Assembly (NCBI GenBank): GCA_900546325.1
Contig: URCR01000024.1
Span: 1 to 46,742, forward strand
DNA: 46,742 bases
Reading direction: 5' to 3'
Source of the DNA: an uncultured Lachnospiraceae bacterium
GTDB taxonomy: Bacteria; Bacillota; Clostridia; Lachnospirales; Lachnospiraceae
The notes under the pieces are model-generated. The model had not been told where the DNA came from. It saw only the letters and a list, made by a program, of their open reading frames with translations, and ran no database searches. Of this stretch, positions 8,413 to 16,183 are shown in pieces. A program made the translations under genes and the position numbers. Each line of letters begins with the position of its first letter. The stretch's first letter is position 1.

Positions 8413-9741
8413 TTAAGCTGTTTTCTCAGGTCTTGCTTTCTTGAACAGCAGGATTCCGGTAAGCAGTGTAAACAGTTCTGCGAGAGGAACGGAGATCCAG
8501 ATTCCATTCAGTCCAAAAAAGAGCGGCAGAATTTTCACAAAGACAATGCTTAAGACGCATCCGCGCATCAGGCAGAGTGTGAGGGCATATGCCGATCTTA
8601 CGGTCGACTGGAAGTAACCGATGAGGAACATATTGACGCCGGTGATCAGAAAGCCGGTAAAATAAAGCCGCACGGCAGTCGGTGCGAGGGCAAGTACCTG
8701 GGAACTTGGATTCAGGAAAATGTAAGTAAACAGGTTTGGCACGGCAAGTCCGAGGATCGTCGGCACAGCGCAGATCAGAACGGCTGTGCGCAGCCCGATT
8801 CTGCGTACATGGTCAATCCGGTCAGTGAGTTCTGCACCGTAGTTTGTCGAGATGATCGGCTGGGCTGCCTGACAGATCCCGTTGGAGAGGCTTGTCACAA
8901 CAATCGCAGTGTTGGAGATGATTCCATAGACACTGACACCGAGATCTCCCTGGTAGAGAAGGAGCTGCCGGTTAAAGAAAAAGATCACAATCCCGGAAGA
9001 AAAGTCGATCAAAAAGCTGGCAAAACCACTTTTAAAAATATCGGCGCCGAAGGCACTGCGGATTTCTGAAAAACAAAAATGTAAATGATTGTGCTTCCCG
9101 ATAAAATGAGTCAGCAAGATCAGCACAGTCAGGATAGAACCACATACAGTGGCGATCGCCGCCCCTGCCATCCCCATCTGACATGGGTAGACGAGGATAT
9201 AATCAAAGATCACGTTAAAAACCCCACCGGAGACGACTGCGGTCATTGCAAGTTTCGGTGCGCCGTCGTTTCGGATAAACGTCTGCAAAAACGAAGAAAA
9301 GGCAAAGACCGGCAGGCTCCATGTAATATAAGGAAGATAATCCATAACATAAGGAAGCGTGATATCAGTCGCTCCGAGGAAGCGGGCGATCTCTTCGGTA
9401 AATGTGTTACAGATGATCATATAAATGATACAGGCAAGGACATTTAACAGAAAGGCAAGAGAAAAATAGGCATTTCCCTTCCGGTGTTCTCCGTGTCCGC
9501 GGCAGATTGACATCATGACAGATCCGCCAACGCCGAATAAGAGTCCGGTACCAAAGAAAAGATTGTAGACAGGGAGGGCAATGTTTAATGCAGCCATCGC
9601 GTCTGCTCCGATTCCTTTCCCGATGATGATCGTGTCTGCCAGCACATAAATAGACGTTACCATCGTGCCGCAGATAGACGGGACAAGGTAACGGAAAAAG
9701 AGCTTGGAAATCGGCTCTGTCGTAAAATTGTTTGTGTTCAT
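8413..9741 (-). CDS. MATE-family efflux transporter
   Basis: The 442-residue protein has about twelve membrane spans in two homologous halves. Family blocks include the N-terminal PISKLFFRYLVPSICGTMVTSIYVLADTIIIGKGIG and a second-half counterpart around FLIDFSSGIVIFFFNRQLL. MATE proteins export cationic drugs and metabolites by Na+ or H+ antiport. The substrate is unknown here. AAAGGAG lies upstream of ATG 9741. It is divergent from the M18 peptidase gene, and a TATACT box and a GCCGG/CCGGC hairpin lie in its leader. Confidence 0.92.
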   Translation of the reverse strand: MNTNNFTTEPISKLFFRYLVPSICGTMVTSIYVLADTIIIGKGIGADAMAALNIALPVYNLFFGTGLLFGVGGSVMMSICRGHGEHRKGNAYFSLAFLLNVLACIIYMIICNTFTEEIARFLGATDITLPYVMDYLPYITWSLPVFAFSSFLQTFIRNDGAPKLAMTAVVSGGVFNVIFDYILVYPCQMGMAGAAIATVCGSILTVLILLTHFIGKHNHLHFCFSEIRSAFGADIFKSGFASFLIDFSSGIVIFFFNRQLLLYQGDLGVSVYGIISNTAIVVTSLSNGICQAAQPIISTNYGAELTDRIDHVRRIGLRTAVLICAVPTILGLAVPNLFTYIFLNPSSQVLALAPTAVRLYFTGFLITGVNMFLIGYFQSTVRSAYALTLCLMRGCVLSIVFVKILPLFFGLNGIWISVPLAELFTLLTGILLFKKARPEKTA

Positions 9742-9837
9742 GTGTTGGTGTCTCCTTTGTGAAATTTTGCCGGAAAGAAAGCTGTCTCCGGCACAATTAA
9801 CAGTATAACATAATTAAAGAAAAATGCCACCAGAGAT

Positions 9838-9866
9838 TTGACTTTTGAGGAAATTGACAGTATGAT
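9838..9866 (+). promoter_or_regulatory. Promoter of the M18 aminopeptidase gene
   Basis: TTGACT (9838-9843), a 17-base spacer and TATGAT (9861-9866). The leader contains a small GACATC/GATGTC hairpin (about 9881-9900). Confidence 0.75.
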
Positions 9867-9977
9867 TAAAGTATTGTTCAAGACATCTGGACGGATGTCG
9901 GAAGCAACAGAGATAAGCCGCGTTAGAAAGATGCACATACAGAGGTTTATCTGTGCAGAAAAAGGAGGAAAACAGAC

Positions 9978-11273
9978 ATGGAACAGAACAGATATGTGGA
10001 TAAATTACTGGAACTGACAAAAGGTGCAACATCGCAGTTTCACACGGTGCTGGAGACGAAGAAACAGCTTGAAGAAGCCGGGTTTGAGGAAGTGGCTTTA
10101 AGAGAAAACTGGGAACTTGCGCGAGGCGGAAAGTATTTTATGGTTCATCATGATTCCACGATCTTTGCATTTACGATCGGGGCAGAGTTTGACGGCGAAG
10201 ATGGGTTCCGTCTGGCGGCATGTCATGGGGACTTCCCGGGATTTCGTATCAAGCCGAATCCGGAGATCGTGACAGAAGGATATGTACAGCTGAACACAGA
10301 AGTGTACGGCGGTGTGAACTTATCAAGCTGGCTTGACCGTCCGCTTTCTATCGCGGGAAGAGTGGTACTCCGCTCAGAGGATGTCTTCCATCCGGAAGTA
10401 CGCTTTGTGGATTTTAAGCGTCCGCTTCTTACAATTCCAAACATTGCGATCCATTTACAGAAAGAGATGAATCAGGGAGTAGAGCTGAACCGTCAGACAC
10501 AGATGATCCCGCTTCTTGGAAAGCTTGCAGAAGGAGAGAAGAAGGAAGGATATTTTGCAGGGCTGCTCGCAGAAGAGATGGGAGTCAGGGCAGAGGATAT
10601 TTTAGAGTATGAACTGAATGTTTATAATATCGAAGAAGGATGTCTGACAGGGGCGAAAGAAGAGTTTATTTCTGCACCGAGACTGGATAATCTGACTTCT
10701 GTGCAGGCGCTTGCAACTGCGATCATCGACGCAGACCGAGCAAAGGGGATCAACTGTGCGATCGTCTATGACCACGAGGAGATCGGAAGCAGAAGTAAAC
10801 AGGGAGCACAGTCCACACTGATTGTGACAATTTTAAAGAAGATCTATGCATCTCTCGGATATTCTGAGACAGCATTTTACAATGCGATCATGGACAGTCT
10901 TCTGATCTCAGCAGACGTAAGCCATGCGATCCATCCAAGCTATGCAGCAAAGAATGATCCGACAAACAAAGCAAAATTAAATGAAGGATTCTGTATCAAA
11001 GAGGCATGCTCCCAGGGCTATGCCACAGATTCAGAGGCGATCGCGATCGTACAGCAGATCTGTGAGAAGGAGGGAATCGCTTATCAGAAATTTGTAAACC
11101 GTTCTGACGGAAGTGCGGGAGGAACATTAGGCTCTATCGTGTCTGCAATTCTTCCGGTGCGCACAGTGGATATGGGAATCCCGATGTTTGCAATGCACTC
11201 CAGCAGAGAGTTTATGGGGAGAGAAGATCAGGAGAGTCTGGTAAGATTTATGACAGCATACTTTTCGCTGTAA
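9978..11273 (+). CDS. M18-family zinc aminopeptidase
   Basis: The 431-residue cytosolic metallo-aminopeptidase removes N-terminal, usually acidic or hydrophobic, residues from peptides. Metal and catalytic motifs of the dinuclear-zinc M18 fold are visible. These are CHGDFPGF (His83), SAPRLDNLTS (bridging Asp), YDHEEIGSRS (paired Glu), DVSHAIHP and the C-terminal FAMHSSRE. AAAGGAGG lies just upstream of ATG 9978. It appears to be transcribed alone. Confidence 0.92.
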   Translation: MEQNRYVDKLLELTKGATSQFHTVLETKKQLEEAGFEEVALRENWELARGGKYFMVHHDSTIFAFTIGAEFDGEDGFRLAACHGDFPGFRIKPNPEIVTEGYVQLNTEVYGGVNLSSWLDRPLSIAGRVVLRSEDVFHPEVRFVDFKRPLLTIPNIAIHLQKEMNQGVELNRQTQMIPLLGKLAEGEKKEGYFAGLLAEEMGVRAEDILEYELNVYNIEEGCLTGAKEEFISAPRLDNLTSVQALATAIIDADRAKGINCAIVYDHEEIGSRSKQGAQSTLIVTILKKIYASLGYSETAFYNAIMDSLLISADVSHAIHPSYAAKNDPTNKAKLNEGFCIKEACSQGYATDSEAIAIVQQICEKEGIAYQKFVNRSDGSAGGTLGSIVSAILPVRTVDMGIPMFAMHSSREFMGREDQESLVRFMTAYFSL

Positions 11274-11325
11274 AAAAAAGCATGAAAGAATGTTACACAA
11301 TTGTAATAGAAAGAACAGACATTTG

Positions 11326-11349
11326 TAATATTATAAATTTATAATATTA
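11326..11349. repeat. 24-bp perfect AT palindrome
   Basis: TAATATTATAAA is followed immediately by its exact complement. It lies between the M18 gene and the acyl-transfer cassette, preceded by an ACAATTGT palindrome at about 11297. It could be an operator or a cruciform-prone site. It lacks a loop and a GC stem, so it is not a typical terminator. Confidence 0.6.
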
Positions 11350-11510
11350 TCCTAGGGCGTGTGTTCGGACGGCAAAGAGTAGTAGGCAGATTTTTCACAG
11401 AGTGTGTCTGGAGATGGGTTTTGCAGAGTGATGCATGAGCGTTTTCGGGCACATTTTGTATGCATAAAACAGAACGACGCCATAAGATGGAAAAGATAAG
11501 GGGTAATCAG

Positions 11511-12266
11511 ATGAGAAAGGATGTACGAAAGATTGCGATCGGCGGTGTGTGCGTACTTACCGGAGTGCTTCTCATATTTGGGATCAAAAAGGGGATCACA
11601 GCGCTGAGAACAGAGAAGACAGAGACGAAAAAAGGTGTGGAAGTGATCAGAAAGCTGGAGCAGGCAGATATTTCGCAGATTGAGGGGAAGATACTGGAAT
11701 TGGAGCGAAGTGAGATGGAGGCCAATCCGGAACTTTACAGCCAGTCAATGAAAGCAAGGTTTGCGAATGCGCTTGTGCTGGGGGATTCGATCACAGAAGG
11801 ATTTGTGGAATATGACTTTCTGAGGGAGTCTTCTGTCATTGCGGAACTTGGTATGAAGGTGACAGATGTGACAGAGAAGCTTGATACGATCAGGACACTG
11901 AATCCACAGACTGTTTTTTTGTCATACGGGATGAATGATATTGCGGCGACAGAAGGCGATGCAGAGAGCTTTAAGCAGAATTATAAGGAAGTGCTGAAAA
12001 ATCTTCGGGAGGTGCTTCCAGAGGCGGTAATTTACATTAATTCTATATTCCCAGTACAGCAGGTAAAGATTGATGAATCGCCGGAATATGCGGCACTAGA
12101 ACCATACAATCAGGCACTTCGGGAAGTGGGTGTTGAGGAAGGTGTGACGTTTATCGATAACACTGGGCTGATAAAGGAAGAATACTATCAGCCGGACGGT
12201 GTGCACCTTGCGCCGGAAATCTACCCACTGTGGCTTGAAAATATGGCGGAGGTGGCAAACCTATGA
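11511..12266 (+). CDS. Membrane-anchored SGNH/GDSL hydrolase
   Basis: The 251-residue protein has one N-terminal membrane anchor (~7-25), then a coil-like linker, then an extracellular SGNH hydrolase domain. That domain has LVLGDSITEG (Ser93), the Gly block, SYGMNDI with the Asn block, and the C-terminal PDGVHLAP Asp-x-x-His. It resembles esterases and acyl-transferases that act on polysaccharide O-acetyl groups. ATG 11511 is preferred over two upstream in-frame ATGs because AAGGGG precedes it. The ATGA overlap with the next gene marks the start of a four-gene operon. Confidence 0.85.
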   Translation: MRKDVRKIAIGGVCVLTGVLLIFGIKKGITALRTEKTETKKGVEVIRKLEQADISQIEGKILELERSEMEANPELYSQSMKARFANALVLGDSITEGFVEYDFLRESSVIAELGMKVTDVTEKLDTIRTLNPQTVFLSYGMNDIAATEGDAESFKQNYKEVLKNLREVLPEAVIYINSIFPVQQVKIDESPEYAALEPYNQALREVGVEEGVTFIDNTGLIKEEYYQPDGVHLAPEIYPLWLENMAEVANL

Positions 12267-12772
12267 TACGAAGGATTCACAGCAGGGAGAGAGGGACAAG
12301 ACTTGATTCTATTTCTATTGCACAGATATTGCTGATCGGGGGACTTATTTTGTATGTAGCAGCACTGCTTTTTAGAAAGGGAGAGAGCGACACAACGTTT
12401 GCAGAGATGAGGCAGGCAGTAGAAGTAGCGTTGGATGGTTCTGGGATGAAACAGGCAGATCATAAGTTATTCCGGCGTAATTACAGATTAAATGCAAATG
12501 ATTATGATGGTGTGATGCTCTATGTTAAAGAAGGGATGATGGAGGTTGACGAGGTGCTGATCGTGAAACTGAAATCAGAGGAGCAGTCAGAGTCTGTTGC
12601 AAGAGCGATAGAGGAGAGAAGAGATTCCAGAAAAGAAAGTTTTCAAGGATATGGAGTGAGTCAGACAAAATTGATCGAAGATTCCATTATAGATATAAGG
12701 GGAAATTATATTCTTTTTGTGATCAAGGAAGATGCGGAGAAGATCGATCAGGCATTTCAAAAAGCCTTGTAG
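12263..12772 (+). CDS. DUF4358-like membrane-anchored protein
   Basis: The 169-residue protein has one N-terminal transmembrane helix (~18-37) followed by an extracellular domain resembling DUF4358 (assigned from memory). The recognisable segment is FRRNYRLNANDYDGVMLYVKEG, followed by VDEVLIVKL. It carries no catalytic motif. DUF4358 genes recur next to MBOAT/SGNH genes in Lachnospiraceae, so a structural or accessory role in the acyl-transfer complex is a reasonable inference. It overlaps the SGNH gene by 4 bases. Confidence 0.7.
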   Translation: MIRRIHSRERGTRLDSISIAQILLIGGLILYVAALLFRKGESDTTFAEMRQAVEVALDGSGMKQADHKLFRRNYRLNANDYDGVMLYVKEGMMEVDEVLIVKLKSEEQSESVARAIEERRDSRKESFQGYGVSQTKLIEDSIIDIRGNYILFVIKEDAEKIDQAFQKAL

Positions 12773-12834
12773 TGGCAGAGGAAAGTTACTGTCAGGAGTA
12801 TGTGATAGAAAAGAATATAAAAGGGGACAAAAGA

Positions 12835-14241
12835 ATGTTATTTAGCAGTATAGTTTTTTTATTTACGTTTTTACCGGTCACACTGCTTGTGTATCATCTC
12901 ATGCCAGGCAAGGGAAAAAACATTGTGCTCTTACTTTGCAGTCTTGTTTTTTATGCATGGGGAGAGCCGATATATGTGATTCTGATGGTGTTGTCAATTC
13001 TGTTTAACTATGTGTCAGGAATTGATATTGAACGAAATCTGGAAAATCCATTTAAAGCGAAGCGGAGCCTTGCCATTGCAGTTACAGGGAATCTTCTGAT
13101 TCTTGGATTTTTCAAATATTATGGATTTTTGATAGAGAGCCTGAATGGAGTATTGCCGGTAGAGTTACCTTATAAGGAACTGGCGCTTCCAATTGGAATC
13201 TCATTTTATACTTTTCAAACATTGTCTTATATTATTGACGTATATCGGGGAAAAGTGCAGGTTCAAAGAAATCTGATTTCCTTCGGAGTGTATGTGACGA
13301 TGTTTCCACAACTGATTGCAGGACCGATTGTAAAGTATTCAGATGTGGAGCCGCAACTGAAAGAGCGTGAGATCACAATGGAAAAGTTCGGGGAAGGTAC
13401 AATCTATTTTGTGCGTGGACTTGCGAAGAAAGTACTGATCGCAAATATGACAGGATTGGTATTTACCAAAGTGTCGGGCATGGCGTTTTCTGAGATGTCG
13501 GTTCTGACTGCATGGATCGGGTGCATTGCCTACACCTTTCAGATTTATTTTGATTTCAGCGGGTATTCTGACATGGCAGTCGGTCTTGGAAAGATGCTTG
13601 GGTTTGAGTTTATGAAGAATTTTGACTATCCGTATCTGTCAAAGAGTATTACAGAATTTTGGCGCAGATGGCATATTTCGCTCGGAACATGGTTCCGGGA
13701 ATACGTATACATTCCGCTGGGCGGTAATCGGAAAGGGAGAGAGCGGACGATCATCAATCTGATGATCGTATGGTTTCTGACCGGACTGTGGCACGGTGCA
13801 AGCTGGAATTTTGTGATGTGGGGTCTGTATTACGGAGTGCTTCTGATTATTGAAAAGTTTGTGATCGGGGATCGGCTTGAGAAAGTTCCGGGAATTTTCA
13901 GACATTTGTACAGTCTTCTGTTTGTGATGATTGGCTGGGTGTTCTTCTTTAGCCCGACGCTTGGCTCAGCATGGAAGTATCTCGGAGTAATGTTTGGAAT
14001 CGGGGCAAAATCAGTTTTGGATTCGATGGGAGTGTATCTGTTTATAACAAATTTGATACTGTTTTTGATTGCGGCAGTCGGTTCGACAGAGAAAGTACAT
14101 GAGATTTTTGAGGAAATTGTCTATGGAGGCTGGAAGGTGCGGGCAGTGTCTGCCTGCGTGATTTATGCGGGGATGTTTCTTTTATCTATCGCGTATCTTG
14201 TGACAGAGACATACAATCCATTTTTATATTTCAGATTTTAA
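12835..14241 (+). CDS. MBOAT-family membrane O-acyltransferase (AlgI/DltB-like)
   Basis: The 468-residue polytopic membrane enzyme moves acyl groups, usually acetyl, from the cytoplasm to an extracellular glycan. The conserved block DFSGYSDMAVGLGKMLGFEFMKNFDYPYL, the KSITEFWRRWHISLGTWFREYVYIPLGGNR segment and the catalytic-His motif GLWHGASWNF place it with AlgI/DltB/PatA. A GTG at 12772 is in frame, but ATG 12835 has AAGGGG upstream and aligns with the usual MLFSS start. It is the core of the cassette. Confidence 0.93.
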   Translation: MLFSSIVFLFTFLPVTLLVYHLMPGKGKNIVLLLCSLVFYAWGEPIYVILMVLSILFNYVSGIDIERNLENPFKAKRSLAIAVTGNLLILGFFKYYGFLIESLNGVLPVELPYKELALPIGISFYTFQTLSYIIDVYRGKVQVQRNLISFGVYVTMFPQLIAGPIVKYSDVEPQLKEREITMEKFGEGTIYFVRGLAKKVLIANMTGLVFTKVSGMAFSEMSVLTAWIGCIAYTFQIYFDFSGYSDMAVGLGKMLGFEFMKNFDYPYLSKSITEFWRRWHISLGTWFREYVYIPLGGNRKGRERTIINLMIVWFLTGLWHGASWNFVMWGLYYGVLLIIEKFVIGDRLEKVPGIFRHLYSLLFVMIGWVFFFSPTLGSAWKYLGVMFGIGAKSVLDSMGVYLFITNLILFLIAAVGSTEKVHEIFEEIVYGGWKVRAVSACVIYAGMFLLSIAYLVTETYNPFLYFRF

Positions 14242-14262
14242 GGGGAGACGAATAAAAGACGG

Positions 14263-15423
14263 ATGAAAAGAGTAGACAGAAAAAGAAGAAAGGTCAGGCT
14301 GTGGGTTGCACTTGGATTTATTTCCTGGACAGCGATCATTGTCATGGCAAATGGAAGAACAAAGGATAAGGAATTTTCCGCGGAGGAGAACCGGATACTT
14401 GCAACAAAGCCGGAGGCTGCGCCAGACACCATCATAAATGGAAAGTTCATGGGTCAGTATGAAGAGTATAAATCGGATCAGTTTCTTGGGAGGGATTTCT
14501 GGGTAAGTGTGAAGACAAATGTGGATCTACTTATGGGAAAGAGGGATTCAAATGGGGTCTTTCAGGGAAAGGACGGCTATCTGATGGAAGAGATAGCCGT
14601 CCTTGATGAAGTTGCGCATAAGGAAAATATGGATGCAGTGACAGCATTTGCTGCGCGCTATCCGGATTTGAAAATGCATATGCTGATTGCACCGAATGCG
14701 GCAAATATCTTAAAAGAGAAACTTCCGGCATTTGCAACTACGGAAGATCAGAATGCACAGTTAAAGAGGACAGAGGAGATTGCTTCGAAGGCGGGAATTC
14801 AGTGGATTGATGTGTCAAAGGTGTTAAAGGAGCACAAGGATGAGGAGATTTATTATCGTACCGACCACCACTGGACAACAAAAGGGGCATACTATGCATT
14901 TCAGGAGGCGGCGGAGAGTCTTGGAATTGCATCGGAGGAGCTGATCACATTTTCACCGTATACTGTCTCAGAAGAATTTAACGGGACACTGTCAGCGACG
15001 AGCGGCTATGAGCGTGCAAGAAGAGAGAAGATCGACATCTATCTGCCAAAACAAAATGACACGGAGGTCGTTGTCAACTATGTGGAGGAGAAGGAAAAGA
15101 GTGCCTCCATGTACAGTTCGGAGAAATTAAAAGAAAAGGATAAGTATGGAATGTTCTTAAACGGGAATCATGCATTGGTAGATATTAAGACAACTTCCGA
15201 GAAGAATGGGAGGCTTTTGGTCTTAAAGGATTCCTATGCCAACTGCTTTGTGCCGTTTCTGACACCATATTACAGGGAGATCGTGCTTGTGGACCCGCGT
15301 TATTATTACGGGGATCTGGATGATCTGATCGAGGAAGACCGGATTACAGATGTACTGTTTTTATACAATGGAAATACGTTTTTTACAGACAATAATTTAA
15401 GTGGAGTGTTAGAGAGTGAGTAA
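14263..15423 (+). CDS. DHHW-motif AlgX/DltD-like secreted protein
   Basis: The 386-residue protein has a single N-terminal membrane anchor (~12-29) and an extracellular SGNH-like domain of the DHHW/AlgX type. The diagnostic motif YYRTDHHWTTKGAYYAF has Asp201-His202-His203-Trp204. LIAPNAAN and LLVLKDSYANCFVPFL supply the other conserved blocks, the latter containing the likely catalytic Ser. AlgX and related proteins accept acyl groups from the MBOAT partner and place them on the polymer. The ribosome binding site AAGGGGAG lies 15 bases upstream, which is rather far. Confidence 0.85.
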   Translation: MKRVDRKRRKVRLWVALGFISWTAIIVMANGRTKDKEFSAEENRILATKPEAAPDTIINGKFMGQYEEYKSDQFLGRDFWVSVKTNVDLLMGKRDSNGVFQGKDGYLMEEIAVLDEVAHKENMDAVTAFAARYPDLKMHMLIAPNAANILKEKLPAFATTEDQNAQLKRTEEIASKAGIQWIDVSKVLKEHKDEEIYYRTDHHWTTKGAYYAFQEAAESLGIASEELITFSPYTVSEEFNGTLSATSGYERARREKIDIYLPKQNDTEVVVNYVEEKEKSASMYSSEKLKEKDKYGMFLNGNHALVDIKTTSEKNGRLLVLKDSYANCFVPFLTPYYREIVLVDPRYYYGDLDDLIEEDRITDVLFLYNGNTFFTDNNLSGVLESE

Positions 15424-15445
15424 TCAGATCGAGAGAGAATTTGAC

Positions 15446-16180
15446 ATGCCGAAAGATTCGGTGCGGTTAAATAAATTTTTGAGTGAGGCAGGTGTCTGCT
15501 CGAGAAGAGAGGCGGACAGACTGATCGAGAGTGGCAGAGTCACTGTCGATGGCAGAAGGGCTGAGATGGGAATGCGTGTCACGAAGGATCAGGAAGTGTG
15601 TGTCGGGAAGAAAATCATACAGAAAAAAGACCGGATGGTCCTGCTTGCAGTCAATAAACCGACCGGAATTGTCTGCACAGAGGAGAAACGGGAGAAGAAA
15701 AATATTATCCGTTTCTTAAATTATCCGACGCGCATTACCTATATCGGAAGACTGGACAAGGATTCCGAAGGGCTTCTGCTTATGACAAACAACGGCGATA
15801 TCATTAACAAGATGATGCGCGCGGGCAACTGCCATGAGAAAGAGTACAAGGTGACTGTCAACAAGGAAGTGACAAAAGAGTTTGTCCGGAAAATGTCAGA
15901 AGGCGTGCCGATCTTAGACACGGTCACAAGACCGTGCAAGGTAGAAAAAATCGGGAAATATAAATTCCGCATTATCCTGACACAGGGACTGAACCGTCAG
16001 ATCCGCAGAATGTGTGAATATTTTGGGTATCAGGTGACCAGACTGGAGCGAATCCGGGTGATGAATATCGAACTTGGAAATCTAAAAAGCGGAGAATATC
16101 GTGAGGTGACCGGAAGGGAACTGGACGAGCTATATGAACTGTTGAAAGATTCTTCCAACAACACAGTATATGAGGAGTAG
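15446..16180 (+). CDS. rluF: 23S rRNA pseudouridine(2604) synthase RluF
   Basis: The 244-residue enzyme isomerises U2604 in 23S rRNA in the family archetype. The N-terminal S4 RNA-binding domain is RLNKFLSEAGVCSRREADRLI. The RsuA/RluF catalytic domain has GRLDKDSEGLLLMTNNGD (catalytic Asp) and QGLNRQIRRMCEYFGY. Close resemblance to E. coli RluF in RAGNCHEKEYKVTV and GVPILDTVT supports F over B or E. The start is uncertain. ATG 15446 aligns with E. coli. GTG 15416, behind GGAG and overlapping the DHHW gene by 8 bases, would add 10 residues. Confidence 0.88.
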   Translation: MPKDSVRLNKFLSEAGVCSRREADRLIESGRVTVDGRRAEMGMRVTKDQEVCVGKKIIQKKDRMVLLAVNKPTGIVCTEEKREKKNIIRFLNYPTRITYIGRLDKDSEGLLLMTNNGDIINKMMRAGNCHEKEYKVTVNKEVTKEFVRKMSEGVPILDTVTRPCKVEKIGKYKFRIILTQGLNRQIRRMCEYFGYQVTRLERIRVMNIELGNLKSGEYREVTGRELDELYELLKDSSNNTVYEE

Positions 16181-16183
16181 AGT

